A program made the translations under genes and the position numbers. A stretch of DNA of 64,000 nucleotides from Actinoallomurus sp963799975 (GTDB lineage Bacteria; Actinomycetota; Actinomycetes; Streptosporangiales; Streptosporangiaceae), in assembly GCA_963799975.1 (NCBI GenBank), contig CAWCZF010000004.1, positions 1-64,000 on the forward strand, in the 5' to 3' direction. Below, piece after piece: positions 29,159 through 37,451 of this stretch. Each line of letters begins with the position of its first letter. The first letter of the stretch is position 1. The notes below the pieces were generated by a model, which saw only the letters and a program-made list of their open reading frames with translations, had not been told where the DNA came from and ran no database searches.

Positions 29159-31110
29159 TGCTCCGGCTCCTCGGCTCCCTTTTGCAGTGTCCGCATCGCA
29201 CGGCGCTGTTGCTTCTCACTGAACTTCACGAAGTGACTGCGCTTGTCGCCCTCGACGTAGGGCAGGCCGCGGCCCTTCACCGTCTGGGCGATGATCACGG
29301 TCGGCCGTCCCGGGTCCGGTGTCGCGGTGAACGCCTTGATCAGCGCGGTCGTGTCGTGCCCGTCGATCTCGTGCGCGGTCCACCCGAAGCTGCGCCAGCG
29401 GTCGGCCAGCGGCTCCAACTCGACCACGTCCTCGGTGCCGCCCGTGATCTGGAGCCGGTTCCGGTCGACGACCGCGGTGAGCCGGTCCAGGCCCAGGCTG
29501 CTGGCCGCCATCGCGCCCTCCCAGACCGAGCCCTCCTGCATCTCGCCGTCGCCCATGACCACCACGAACCGGCGATCGGCCTGGTCGAGCTGTGCGGCGA
29601 GCGCGAACCCGATGGCGAGCGGCAGCCCGTGGCCGAGCGCGCCCGAGGGCATCTCCACTCCGGGCAGCCGCGCGTTCGGGTGGGCCATGAACGGTGTGCC
29701 CGCCTTGCCGTACTCCGACAGCCGCTCGGTCGGGAAGAACCCGTACTCGCCGAGGGCCGCGTACAGGCCGATGGCGCCGTGGCCCTTGCTGAGGATCAGC
29801 ACGTCGCGGTCGACCGCGTCGGGCGACTCCGGGTCGATCCGCAGGATCCGCGAGTAGAGCGTCACCAGGATCTCCACCAGCGACATGGAGCCGCCCAGGT
29901 GACCGCCGCTCTTGTTCGCGCACATCCGCACGATCGTCTCCCTGATCCGTGCGGCACGCTCGGCGAGTTCGCCGTGGTCGACCGGCTCGGCACGGGAACG
30001 GAGCGGAATCGGCCGCGCCGGTTCGGCGTCGGCGGGCAGGCCGGAGAGCCGGTGCAGTGCGGTGGTCAGTACCGAGATGCCGCGCAGGTAGTCCGTGATC
30101 TCGATGAACTCTTCCGCCGAGTGGTCGAGTTCGCTGTCGCCCGGCCCGTACGTCGCGGCCGGCACGTGCCAGCTCGCGGTGACGATGTTCAGGTCGGAGG
30201 TGGCGGTCTTGAGCTTGGCCTGCGGCCGTACGCCGTGCTCGAGGATGCCGGCGCTCACCGCGCGTACCACCGGGTCGGTGCGTCCCACCCGGTAGGCGTC
30301 GACCGAGTTGATCACGCTCAGCCGCCCGTGCGGGGTGCGCATCCGCAGCCGGTCCACGAGGCCGCCGGAGTCAAAGCCCGGCGGGGTGCGCACGCTGAAC
30401 TCGGCCACGCACTCGGTCAGGTCGCCGACGAACGAGGTGAGGTTCGCGCCGGGCTTGTCGAACGCGTCATGGCTGGCGTCCGGGCCGAGCAGGTCCAGCA
30501 GCGCCGCCCAGCACCGGCCGGCCAGCTCGGCGGCCTTCGGCACGGGATTGGTCGGATGGGTCGGCTCGCACTCGACCTCATAGCGCAGGTCCAGCTTGCC
30601 CTTGTAGCCGAGGACCACGGTCGACCAGCCGCTCGGCTCACCGATGATCAGCGCGTCCGGCTGCGGCAGCGTTTCGCGGATCTTCATCGCGCCGCGCGAC
30701 AGGTCCGTCTCCTCCTCGACCGCGCCGACCACGATCACCCGGCCGGTGAAGCCGACGGCTCGCCTGGCGGCGCAGATCATCGCGCCCAGCGGGCCCTTCG
30801 CGTCCACCGCGCCCCGGCCGTAGAGCCGGCCCGACTCGTCGCGCGGCGCCACCTCGCCCTCGACGGTGTCCATGTGGCCGAGCATCATCACGGTCGGGCC
30901 GTCCTCGCCGTGCACGTACTCGCCGATGGCGTTGCCCGCCTCGTCGCGGTGGGCCTTGAAGCCCAGCTCACGCATGGTCTCGACGAGGAAGTCACCGATG
31001 TCGTCCTCGCGGTAGGACGGCGACGGGATCGCCAGCATCTTCCGTAGCAGGTCGACCGCGTACTCCTCGGTGATCGGATCTTCCTCGACCGCGAACTCCT
31101 CCGTGCTCAT
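29155..31110 (-). CDS. Fusion: LysK-like AmCP hydrolase + transketolase N-terminal subunit
   Basis: 651 residues. Residues about 1-350 form an M20-type deacylase of the LysK class: GHMDTVEGEV (metal His), GRGAVDAKGPLGAM (bridging Asp), AVEEETDLSRGA (catalytic and metal Glu), IIGEPSG. Residues about 365-651 are the ThDP PP-domain half of transketolase: GGHLGGSMSLVEILVTLY, LSKGHGAIGLYAAL, GALGHGLPLAIGFAL and MGDGEMQEGSVWEG with VVDRNRLQITG (GDG...N). The LysK half should cut the isopeptide bond that holds the finished amino acid on LysW. The fusion puts the chain-extending enzyme and the releasing enzyme in one polypeptide. The ATG at 31,110 overlaps the lysZ stop; the open frame further upstream is antisense-quality GC sequence and is not part of the gene. 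Confidence 0.9.
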   Translation of the reverse strand: MSTEEFAVEEDPITEEYAVDLLRKMLAIPSPSYREDDIGDFLVETMRELGFKAHRDEAGNAIGEYVHGEDGPTVMMLGHMDTVEGEVAPRDESGRLYGRGAVDAKGPLGAMICAARRAVGFTGRVIVVGAVEEETDLSRGAMKIRETLPQPDALIIGEPSGWSTVVLGYKGKLDLRYEVECEPTHPTNPVPKAAELAGRCWAALLDLLGPDASHDAFDKPGANLTSFVGDLTECVAEFSVRTPPGFDSGGLVDRLRMRTPHGRLSVINSVDAYRVGRTDPVVRAVSAGILEHGVRPQAKLKTATSDLNIVTASWHVPAATYGPGDSELDHSAEEFIEITDYLRGISVLTTALHRLSGLPADAEPARPIPLRSRAEPVDHGELAERAARIRETIVRMCANKSGGHLGGSMSLVEILVTLYSRILRIDPESPDAVDRDVLILSKGHGAIGLYAALGEYGFFPTERLSEYGKAGTPFMAHPNARLPGVEMPSGALGHGLPLAIGFALAAQLDQADRRFVVVMGDGEMQEGSVWEGAMAASSLGLDRLTAVVDRNRLQITGGTEDVVELEPLADRWRSFGWTAHEIDGHDTTALIKAFTATPDPGRPTVIIAQTVKGRGLPYVEGDKRSHFVKFSEKQQRRAMRTLQKGAEEPEQ

Positions 31111-31958
31111 GTCAGCCCCACCGTCATCTCCTCGGACTCGTTCTCGGCCGGTACGACCCTGGTCGCCTCGCCCGCCAGCGCGGCCGTCACCGGCCGTTCG
31201 CGGCGACCGTCCGCGATCAGTACGCGCGGCACCCCGGCCGCCAGCGCCTCGCGGGCGGCGACGAGCTTGAGCCGCATGCCGCCGGACACGTCCGCCGGAG
31301 CACCGGTGGCGGGCACCTGGTAGACGGGCAGCGCCGAACTCTCGTCGTCGACGTCGGCGAGCACCCCAGGTGCGCCGGTGAGCATCACCAGCGCCTGGGC
31401 GTGCAGGGCGGCGGCGACCGCGGCGGCCACCCGGTCCGCATCGGCGTTGACCGGCGCGCCGTCGGCGGCCAGGGCAGGCGGCGAGACCACCGGCACCATG
31501 CCGCTGCCGAGCAGACCGACGAGCAGGTCGGCGTTCACGTCCGTGATCCGGCCGCTGTGGTCGTCGCGTACCAGCTTCCGCCGGCCGTCGATCACCGCCC
31601 GGTGCGCGGCCTTGCGGCGTGCCCGCAGGAGGTTGCCATCCAGCCCGGTCAGGCCCACCGCGGGCACGTCGAGCCGGGCCAGCGCGCAGACCAGGCGTGG
31701 CTTGACCCGGCCGGCCAGCGCGAGCGTGACCACGTCCAGCATGGTCGCGTCGGTGTAGCGGGCCGACACGCCGTCCGGAGAGACCAGCCTGCGCGGCACG
31801 ATCCCGAGCTGCCCGGCGAGCTCCTCGATGTCGGCCGACCCGCCGTGCACCAGGACGATCCGGCGGCGCCGGCCGTGCAGTTCGGCAACGTCGGCGCAGA
31901 CCGCGTCCGGGTCCACCGCGCCGTGGCCGCCGCACTTGATCACTGTGATGTCCGTCAT
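31107..31958 (-). CDS. lysZ: [LysW]-amino acid kinase, LysZ/ArgB type
   Basis: 283 residues of the amino-acid kinase family. ITVIKCGGHGAVDPD is the nucleotide-binding start, LVHGGSADIEELAGQLG the substrate loop, RITDVNADLLVGLLGSGMVP and PVNADADRVAAAVAAALHA the conserved centre, and VSGGMRLKLVAAREALAAGV the ATP-side end. Family enzymes phosphorylate the side-chain carboxylate of aminoadipate or glutamate whose amino group is blocked by LysW (in LysW systems) or by acetyl (ArgB). The lysWXYZ context points to the LysW form. It follows lysY after 14 bases and overlaps the LysK fusion start by four bases. Confidence 0.85.
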   Translation of the reverse strand: MTDITVIKCGGHGAVDPDAVCADVAELHGRRRRIVLVHGGSADIEELAGQLGIVPRRLVSPDGVSARYTDATMLDVVTLALAGRVKPRLVCALARLDVPAVGLTGLDGNLLRARRKAAHRAVIDGRRKLVRDDHSGRITDVNADLLVGLLGSGMVPVVSPPALAADGAPVNADADRVAAAVAAALHAQALVMLTGAPGVLADVDDESSALPVYQVPATGAPADVSGGMRLKLVAAREALAAGVPRVLIADGRRERPVTAALAGEATRVVPAENESEEMTVGLT

Positions 31959-31972
31959 TCGCGGGCCTCCGC

Positions 31973-32998
31973 TCAGTTCGGGTGCAGGCCGGGGAACTCC
32001 AGGCCCAGCCGTTCCGGCCAGCCGAAGCGGATGTTCATGCACTGGACCGCGTTGCCCGCGCCGCCCTTGACGAGGTTGTCCAGCGCGGCCATCAGCAGTA
32101 CGTGCGGCTGCCCGGGCTGGAGCGCGAAGCCAACGTCGCAGAAGTTGGACCCGGCGAGGATCTTCGGTTCGGGCAGCCGGTACATGCCGCGCCGCTGGGC
32201 GACCACGCGGACGAACGGCTCGTCGGCGTAGCTCTTGCGGTAGACGGCGCGCAACGCCGGTTCGTCGACACCGTCGACGAGCTCGGCCCGGCAGAGCACC
32301 TGGACCCCGCGCACCGCCTCGACTCCAGTGGCGATCATGCGCACGTCCAGCCCGGTGGCCTGCGCTATCTCGCCCTCGTGCCGGTGACCGATCGGTGCGA
32401 AGACGCGCAGCATGTTGGCACGCTCGGCGTGTGAGTCCGCGACGCCGCTGGACATGCCCGAGCCGCTGGAGCCCGTACGCGCGTCGACCGACACCTCGTG
32501 CCGCAGCAGGCCGGCCGCGGCAGCCGGGTACAGCGCGAGGATCGCGGCGGTCGCCATGCATCCGGGCACGCTGATGCGGTCCGCGTCGCGCAACGCCTTC
32601 CGGTGCAGTTCGGGCAGGCCACCGACGAACTGGTCCAGCAGTTCGGGCGCTTCGTGTGGCACGTCGTAGTAGCGGCGGAACAGTTCCTCGTCGGGCAGGC
32701 GGAAGTCGGCGGTCAGATCGAGCACGACGTTCCCGCGTTTGAACAGTTCCGGCGCCTGCCGCATGCTCTCCAGATGCGGAATGGCCAGGAAGATCACGTC
32801 ATACGTAGCGAGGTCGTCCGGATGGGTGAACGTGAGCGAGCAGACGCTCCGCAGGTTCGGGTGGACGGAGTCGACCCGCCGATTCGCGAATTTACTGGAT
32901 GTCGCCGCGCAGACCTCGACCTCTGGATGGCCGGTGAGAATGCGCACGAGCTCGCCGCCGATATAGCCGGAGGCGCCGACGACCGCGGCGCGGATCAT
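31973..32998 (-). CDS. lysY: [LysW]-acyl phosphate reductase, LysY/ArgC type
   Basis: 341 residues. The Rossmann start AAVVGASGYIGGELVRILTG binds NADPH. The catalytic Cys is in RISVPGCMATAAILALYPAA, and the SSGSGMSSGVADSHAERANM loop and HRHEGEIAQATGLDV segment match LysY/ArgC dehydrogenases. The reaction reduces the carrier-bound acyl phosphate made by LysZ to the semialdehyde. In a cluster with transketolase that aldehyde is the acceptor for the two-carbon unit. The gene overlaps lysX by four bases. Confidence 0.87.
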   Translation of the reverse strand: MIRAAVVGASGYIGGELVRILTGHPEVEVCAATSSKFANRRVDSVHPNLRSVCSLTFTHPDDLATYDVIFLAIPHLESMRQAPELFKRGNVVLDLTADFRLPDEELFRRYYDVPHEAPELLDQFVGGLPELHRKALRDADRISVPGCMATAAILALYPAAAAGLLRHEVSVDARTGSSGSGMSSGVADSHAERANMLRVFAPIGHRHEGEIAQATGLDVRMIATGVEAVRGVQVLCRAELVDGVDEPALRAVYRKSYADEPFVRVVAQRRGMYRLPEPKILAGSNFCDVGFALQPGQPHVLLMAALDNLVKGGAGNAVQCMNIRFGWPERLGLEFPGLHPN

Positions 32999-33864
32999 GT
33001 TCCCATCCTTGTCAGCACGTGGTCGGCGAGGGTGCCGGCGACGTCGATCCGGTCGCCCATCGCCCGCTGGAATCCGGAGAACTCCACGCCGGAGTTGACC
33101 TCGAGCACGACCAGCCGGCCGTCGCCGTCGGCCAGCAGGTCCACGCCCGCGACCTCGGCGCCGACCGCGAGCGCCGCGGACCGGGCCAGCGTCCGCAACT
33201 CCGTCGTCAACTCGCATGGTTCGGTCGTGGCGCCGAGCGCGACGTTGGACCGCCACTCGTCGCCGCGGCGGTGTACCGCGCCGACGACCTCGCCGCCGAT
33301 CACGATGGCACGGATGTCGCGGTCCCCGGTGCCGACCATCTCCTGTGCGTACACGATGTGGGACTGCGGCGACGGCAGCGCGGCGATGTGCTCCAGTACG
33401 GCCACGGCGGCGTGCCGATCGCGGACCGCGGTGACCAGGCGGCCCCAGGATCCGGTGATCGGTTTGACGACCGCCGGGTAGCCGAGCGCCTCGATCGCCT
33501 CCAGGGCCGCGTCCGGCGTCAGGGCCAGGACCGTACGTGGCACCGGCAGGCCGGCCTCGCGCAACGCCATCGAGGTGCGCCACTTGTCGCCGCAGAGTTC
33601 GACGGCGGCCGCGCTGTTGATGACCCGGACCCCGGCCGCTTCCAGCCCGTGCCCGGCATAGGCGGCTCTGACCTGGCCGATCTCTCGGTTGAGCGCCAGC
33701 GGCCAGCGCGCCTTGTCCTCGCCGAGCTCGTGCCGGCAGGTTCGGCTGTCGACGTACTCGTAACCGATCCCGCGGCGGTCGAGGGCGGCCATGATCCGCT
33801 TCTCGTCGAGCCGGACACGGGACGCGACGATGCCGATCGGCCCGGCCGCGGTCCCGGCACTCAC
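32995..33864 (-). CDS. lysX: LysW ligase, LysX/ArgX (RimK-type ATP-grasp)
   Basis: 289 residues with a GTG start overlapping the lysW stop (GTGA). ATP-grasp features: YPAVVKPITGSWGRLVTAVR (nucleotide lysine and glycine loop), YAQEMVGTGDRDIRAIVIGG, and the C-terminal metal site VLEVNSGVEFSGFQRAMGD, including the E-x-N-S-G motif typical of LysX/ArgX. The enzyme joins the alpha-amino group of glutamate or aminoadipate to the gamma-carboxyl of LysW's last Glu. Which substrate it prefers is not readable by eye; glutamate is expected from analogy with secondary-metabolite AmCP systems. Confidence 0.9.
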   Translation of the reverse strand: MSAGTAAGPIGIVASRVRLDEKRIMAALDRRGIGYEYVDSRTCRHELGEDKARWPLALNREIGQVRAAYAGHGLEAAGVRVINSAAAVELCGDKWRTSMALREAGLPVPRTVLALTPDAALEAIEALGYPAVVKPITGSWGRLVTAVRDRHAAVAVLEHIAALPSPQSHIVYAQEMVGTGDRDIRAIVIGGEVVGAVHRRGDEWRSNVALGATTEPCELTTELRTLARSAALAVGAEVAGVDLLADGDGRLVVLEVNSGVEFSGFQRAMGDRIDVAGTLADHVLTRMGT

Positions 33865-34025
33865 TCGCCCCAGTCCTCCTCGACGTCGGGTGCGACGGCG
33901 AGGCCGACCGGGGCCGTGCTCACGACCTCCAGCTCAGACCCGCACTCGGCGCACTGCAGGATCTCGTTGACCTGGGGAGTGTCATCGACACTGACATCGG
34001 CGGAACATTCAGGACACTTTGACAT
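33861..34025 (-). CDS. lysW: Amino-group carrier protein LysW
   Basis: 54 residues, too short for routine gene finders. It begins MSKCPECSADVSV and has a four-Cys zinc site at C4-x2-C7 and C25-x2-C28 (CAEC). It ends with the diagnostic EDWGE, whose terminal Glu54 gives the gamma-carboxyl used for substrate attachment. The centre is acidic (isoelectric low), as in LysW, where negative surface charge guides the carrier to its enzymes. It is the first gene of the minus-strand operon and overlaps lysX by four bases. GGAG about nine bases before ATG 34,025 is the likely ribosome site. A LysW beside a transketolase and NRPS marks secondary metabolism rather than lysine or arginine supply. Confidence 0.93.
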   Translation of the reverse strand: MSKCPECSADVSVDDTPQVNEILQCAECGSELEVVSTAPVGLAVAPDVEEDWGE

Positions 34026-34202
34026 GACATCTCTTTCTCCGGGTTGATCGCCTTCACCACGCTAGGAAGCGCCCAAGGTCGCTGCCATCGATCGTGTGTT
34101 GAACCCGGGTCATCGGAAGTCGTCGTGATGATTACAGTCCGCCCGGCGGATGAGGGAATGGAGAGGGGGTGCCACCACGAGTGCCACCAGCAGGGAGGCC
34201 CA
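34026..34202. promoter_or_regulatory. Divergent promoter region lysW / sulfotransferase
   Basis: These 177 bases separate two divergent transcription units and must carry both promoters. AT content rises around 34,125-34,140 (gtgatgattacagtcc). For the plus-strand gene a strong AGGGAGG lies at 34,192-34,198. I cannot pick out confident -35 and -10 pairs. Placement implies coordinated control of the AmCP operon and the sulfotransferase. Confidence 0.45.
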
Positions 34203-34937
34203 ATGCCTGACAGCGTTTCACCGCCGGCGATATTGATGCTGTGGAGTGCGCCCCGCAGCCGGTCCACGGCATTTTTTCGGATGATGGCCGAACGCGGCGA
34301 CTTCACACCGGTGCACGAGCCGTTTTCGTATCTCGCGGAGTTCGGCTACGTGGAAATCGACGGGAAGCGCGTCACGTCCGAACCCGACCTGATCGAGCTG
34401 TTGCGCACGCTTTCCAGCAATGGCCCGATCTTCGTCAAGGACACGACGGACGAGCGCTATCCCGGCATACTGGCCGATGAGCGATTCCTCACCGAGGACG
34501 CGACGCACACCTTCATAATCCGGCATCCGAAAGAGACCATCGCCTCGTACTACGAGCTCAATCCGGACGTCGCGCCGCACCAGATCGGCTTCGAGGCCCA
34601 GCACGAGCTGTTCACCACGATCACCCGGGTGACCGGCCGCGAACCCGTGGTGGTCGACTCACGCGACCTGGTCGGGCGGCCCGAGGAACTGGTGCGGGCA
34701 TACTGTATGCAGGTCGGCATCGACTTCCGGCCGGACGCGCTGACCTGGGAACCCGACAACCGCTCCGAGTGGGCGCCGTCGAACCGCTGGCACACGGCGG
34801 CGGCGGCCAGCACCGGATTCGGCGATGTGCAGGAGGAAGACGGCGTGGACGTCGAGGCGCACCCGAAGCTGAGCACGTACCTGCGCCACCACCTGCCCTT
34901 CTACGAAGAGCTCTATGCCCGGCGACTCGCGGTCTGA
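34203..34937 (+). CDS. PAPS-dependent sulfotransferase-like protein
   Basis: 244 residues. The 5'-phosphosulfate loop is LWSAPRSRSTAFF (residues 14-25), the P-x-S-R-S-T form of small-molecule sulfotransferases. IFVKDTTDERYP and THTFIIRHPKETIASYY (3'-phosphate binding R-x-x-x-x-x-x-S region) follow. It should transfer sulfate from PAPS to a hydroxyl or amine in the cytoplasm. The gene diverges from lysW, and a CysD/CysN pair lies 7 kb away in the same cluster, suggesting that sulfation is part of the pathway. In azabicycle-type pathways sulfation of a hydroxyl can create the leaving group for aziridine closure; assigning that role here is inference. AGGGAGG precedes the ATG by four bases. The last 23 bases overlap azlC. 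Confidence 0.83.
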   Translation: MPDSVSPPAILMLWSAPRSRSTAFFRMMAERGDFTPVHEPFSYLAEFGYVEIDGKRVTSEPDLIELLRTLSSNGPIFVKDTTDERYPGILADERFLTEDATHTFIIRHPKETIASYYELNPDVAPHQIGFEAQHELFTTITRVTGREPVVVDSRDLVGRPEELVRAYCMQVGIDFRPDALTWEPDNRSEWAPSNRWHTAAAASTGFGDVQEEDGVDVEAHPKLSTYLRHHLPFYEELYARRLAV

Positions 34938-35706
34938 TCCGGGCGGCCGGCGAAGGTCGCCGCTGCGCCAGGGGGTGCTGACCGGCTTCGGACTGGCGTC
35001 CGCGTCGTTCGCACTCGCCGTGACGTTCGGCGCGTCCGCGCGGTCCCTCGGCTGGGGCACCGTGCCCATCATCGTCTGCTCACTGGTGATCTTCTCGGGC
35101 TCGGCACAGTTCGCGCTGGCCGCGGCGCTGAGCGGCGGCGGCGCGGTGCCCGCGGTGGCGGCGGCCGCACTGATCAACGCCCGGTTCATCCCGATGGCGC
35201 TCTCGGTCGCGCCGAGCATGCGCGGCGGCGCGCTCCGCCGCGCCCTGGTCGGCCAGGCGGTCGTCGACGGTTCGTGGGTGGCGGCCCACCAGGGCGAGGG
35301 ACGCTTCGACGAACAGGTGCTGATCGGCGCGACCCTCCCCCAGTGGCCGGCCTGGGTGTGCGGCACGGCACTGGGTGCGCTGCTGCACCCGCCGCAGCAC
35401 ATCGTCCAGGCATTCGCCCTCGACGTGGTGTTCCCGGCGTTCTTCCTGGTGCTGCTCATCGACGAACTGCGCGAGTCGCCCGCCGCCCGGCGCGCCGCCG
35501 CCCTCGCCACCGCCCTCACCGCGGGCCTGGTCATCGTCCTGCCCGTCGGCATCGCCCTGCTCTGCGCGGCCTGCGCGGCCCTCATCGGCATCTTCAACCC
35601 GCCCGCCGAGCCCGGTGAAAAGCCCGGTGACGAGCCCGGTGACGAGCCCGGTGAATCCGAACGCGCCACCGCGGCCCGAACCCGGAACCCCGAGGACCGA
35701 ACGTGA
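34915..35706 (+). CDS. azlC: AzlC-family permease
   Basis: 263 residues with about seven membrane helices. The family signature is GFGLASASFALAVTFGASAR, IIVCSLVIFSGSAQFALAAA, and ALINARFIPMALSVAPSMRG. AzlC with AzlD exports branched-chain or other amino acids and analogues across the inner membrane. The start ATG 34,915 lies inside the sulfotransferase gene (23-base overlap), and its stop overlaps azlD, so all three are one transcript. The C-terminal tail after the last helix is a low-complexity EPGEKPGDEPGDEPGE stretch not typical of the family. Export or resistance toward the unusual amino acid made by this cluster is a fair guess. Confidence 0.83.
   Translation: MPGDSRSDPGGRRRSPLRQGVLTGFGLASASFALAVTFGASARSLGWGTVPIIVCSLVIFSGSAQFALAAALSGGGAVPAVAAAALINARFIPMALSVAPSMRGGALRRALVGQAVVDGSWVAAHQGEGRFDEQVLIGATLPQWPAWVCGTALGALLHPPQHIVQAFALDVVFPAFFLVLLIDELRESPAARRAAALATALTAGLVIVLPVGIALLCAACAALIGIFNPPAEPGEKPGDEPGDEPGESERATAARTRNPEDRT
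35608..35655 (+). repeat. Four 12-base tandem repeats in the azlC tail
   Basis: gagcccggtgaa, aagcccggtgac, gagcccggtgac and gagcccggtgaa lie back to back, encoding EPGE-KPGD-EPGD-EPGE. The 12-base unit keeps frame, so copy number may vary among strains without breaking the gene. Confidence 0.85.
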
Positions 35707-36008
35707 CCCTCTGGTACGTGATCTGCGTCGTCGCCCTGATCAACGTCATGTTCAAGGCACTGGGCCCGGCCATCCTGGGCGGCCGCGAGCTGCCACGCGC
35801 CGCCCGCGGCACCATCGCGATGCTGGCCCCCTCGCTCCTCGCCGCCCTCATCATGGTCGAGGTGGCCGGAGAACACTGGCGCGCCTTCGACTGGACGGTG
35901 GTAGCCGGCCTGACCGGCGCCGCGACCGCGCGCCTGTTCCGCCTACCCGACCTGCCCGCCATCCTCTGCGGCGTCGCCGTCACCGCCCTCTGCCGCCTGG
36001 TGCTCTGA
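35703..36008 (+). CDS. azlD: AzlD-family membrane protein
   Basis: 101 residues, GTG start overlapping the azlC stop (GTGA). Four hydrophobic helices; MTLWYVICVVALINVMFKAL and LPAILCGVAVTALCRLVL bracket the protein. AzlD is the obligate small partner of AzlC in amino-acid export. It closes the sulfotransferase-azlC-azlD unit and is followed one base later by a perfect hairpin. Confidence 0.83.
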   Translation: MTLWYVICVVALINVMFKALGPAILGGRELPRAARGTIAMLAPSLLAALIMVEVAGEHWRAFDWTVVAGLTGAATARLFRLPDLPAILCGVAVTALCRLVL

Positions 36009-36039
36009 GGCGGCTGCCGCGTGCTCCGCGGCAGCCGCC
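36009..36039. terminator. Perfect 13-bp hairpin between convergent azlD and aminotransferase genes
   Basis: GGCGGCTGCCGCG (36009-36021) pairs fully with CGCGGCAGCCGCC (36027-36039) around a five-base loop. It lies between the stops at 36,008 and 36,053 and can end both transcripts. Confidence 0.8.
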
Positions 36040-36052
36040 CCTCCTCAGGCGG

Positions 36053-37369
36053 TCAGGACATCTCTTTGGCGGCGATGCGTTCGGCCTCCTGCCAGGGGGT
36101 TCGGTAGGTCAGCTTCGACGCGCGTTCCGCGATCAGGTCGCGGTGGTCCCAGACCTTGGCGGCCGCGTCGGCGTACAGGTCGAGTAGCGGCCGCGCCTCG
36201 GGGTGCAGGTGGGCCTTCTGGATGGTGAACGTACGGTCGATCACCTCCAGGGTGTGCGGGTGGTCATCGGTGCCGTACCGGCCGCCCGCGTCGTGCGGTG
36301 GTTTCTGGAACAGGGGCTGTGACGACAGCGGCATCAGCTGGTAGTGCGTCGCCGGCACTCCCTCCGAGCGCAGGGCGCGCATCACCACCGAACGCACCGG
36401 TCCGGCGAACTCCGGGCCCAGGCCGAAGGCCGACGGGTCGACGGTGAGGCGCAGGATGTGCCACGCGTGCGTACGGTCCGGCGGGGTCTCGGGTACGCGT
36501 AGCCACGGGAGTTCGGAAAGGCGGCCGAGGAAATGGGCGACGTTGGCCGCGCGTATCTCGGCCTCCTTGCGGAAGTTGCTCAGCCGACTCCGGGTGAAGG
36601 CGCACTGGATGGCGTTCGGCTTGTGGTTCCAGCCGAGCATGTGGGACACGTAGCTGCGCGGGCCGCGATCGGGGATCAGCTCGCCGAACTGGCGCATCAT
36701 CAGCGCCCTGCGGTGGAGGCCGGGGTCGTCGGTGGTGATGAGTCCGCCCTCGCCGCAGGTGGCGAGGTTCTTGCTGACGTTGAGGCTGAAGGTGTTGATC
36801 GCTCCGAATCCGCCGACCGGCCGGTCCTCATATCGGGCGCCGTGCGCCTGCGCGGCGTCCTCGACGAGGGTCAGCCCGTGCCGCTCCGCGACCGCCAGCA
36901 GTTCGGTCAGGTCGGCGGGCAGCCCGTGCAGGTGCACCACGACGATCGCCCGCGTACGGTCCGTCACCGCGGCCTCGACCGCGGCCGGGTCGACGTTGAA
37001 GCTGACCGGGTCGATGTCGGCGAAGACGGGGACCGCCGACACGTGCAGCGGCGCGATCGCCGACGCGATGAAGCTGAGGGCGGGCACGATCACCTCGTCG
37101 CCGGGTTCCACGCCGGCCGCGGCCAGCGCCAGCGAGAGCGCGGTGGTGCCGTTGCTGACCGCCACGCAGTGCCGCGTCTCGACCTCGGCCGCCCACTCAC
37201 GTTCCAGGCCCTCGATCTCCTCCTCGCCCGAGGCCGCGGAGGTGAAGCGCCCGCCGGCCATCACCCGGCGTACGGCCTCCTCGTCGTCGGGCGTCACCAT
37301 GGGCCACCGCGGGATCCGCCGGTCCTTCGGCACCACCCGGTCGCCGCCGAGCATCGCGAGCTTGTCCAT
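36053..37369 (-). CDS. DegT/DnrJ/EryC1-type PLP aminotransferase
   Basis: 438 residues from ATG 37,369, chosen for the upstream GAGGAGA on the minus strand. PLP site: CVAVSNGTTALSLALAAAG binds the phosphate, VEDAAQAHG gives Asp171 for the pyridine nitrogen, and FSLNVSKNLATCGEGG holds the Schiff-base Lys200. This family converts keto-sugars or keto-polyols to amines. In the AmCP scheme, transketolase leaves a 6-oxo group next to a hydroxyl, much like a keto-sugar, and this enzyme is the best candidate in the window to aminate it. It is the last gene of a minus-strand unit with the BtrH-like gene 82 bases upstream. Confidence 0.85.
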   Translation of the reverse strand: MDKLAMLGGDRVVPKDRRIPRWPMVTPDDEEAVRRVMAGGRFTSAASGEEEIEGLEREWAAEVETRHCVAVSNGTTALSLALAAAGVEPGDEVIVPALSFIASAIAPLHVSAVPVFADIDPVSFNVDPAAVEAAVTDRTRAIVVVHLHGLPADLTELLAVAERHGLTLVEDAAQAHGARYEDRPVGGFGAINTFSLNVSKNLATCGEGGLITTDDPGLHRRALMMRQFGELIPDRGPRSYVSHMLGWNHKPNAIQCAFTRSRLSNFRKEAEIRAANVAHFLGRLSELPWLRVPETPPDRTHAWHILRLTVDPSAFGLGPEFAGPVRSVVMRALRSEGVPATHYQLMPLSSQPLFQKPPHDAGGRYGTDDHPHTLEVIDRTFTIQKAHLHPEARPLLDLYADAAAKVWDHRDLIAERASKLTYRTPWQEAERIAAKEMS

Positions 37370-37451
37370 GACTCTCCTCACCGCCGATCCGGCACCCGGC
37401 CTCGGCGGCCTGGGCGGATCGGCTGGTTCGCGTGCATGCGTACGTGAAACC

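Noticed and set aside
31111..31935. N-terminal extension of the LysK/transketolase fusion
   Set aside because: The frame is open but lies antisense-like across lysZ in a different frame and has no homology; ATG 31,110 overlaps the lysZ stop in the usual coupled manner.
29155..34025. Primary lysine biosynthesis by the LysW route
   Set aside because: No homocitrate synthase, homoaconitase or LysN-type genes; instead transketolase, NRPS and sulfotransferase genes are present.
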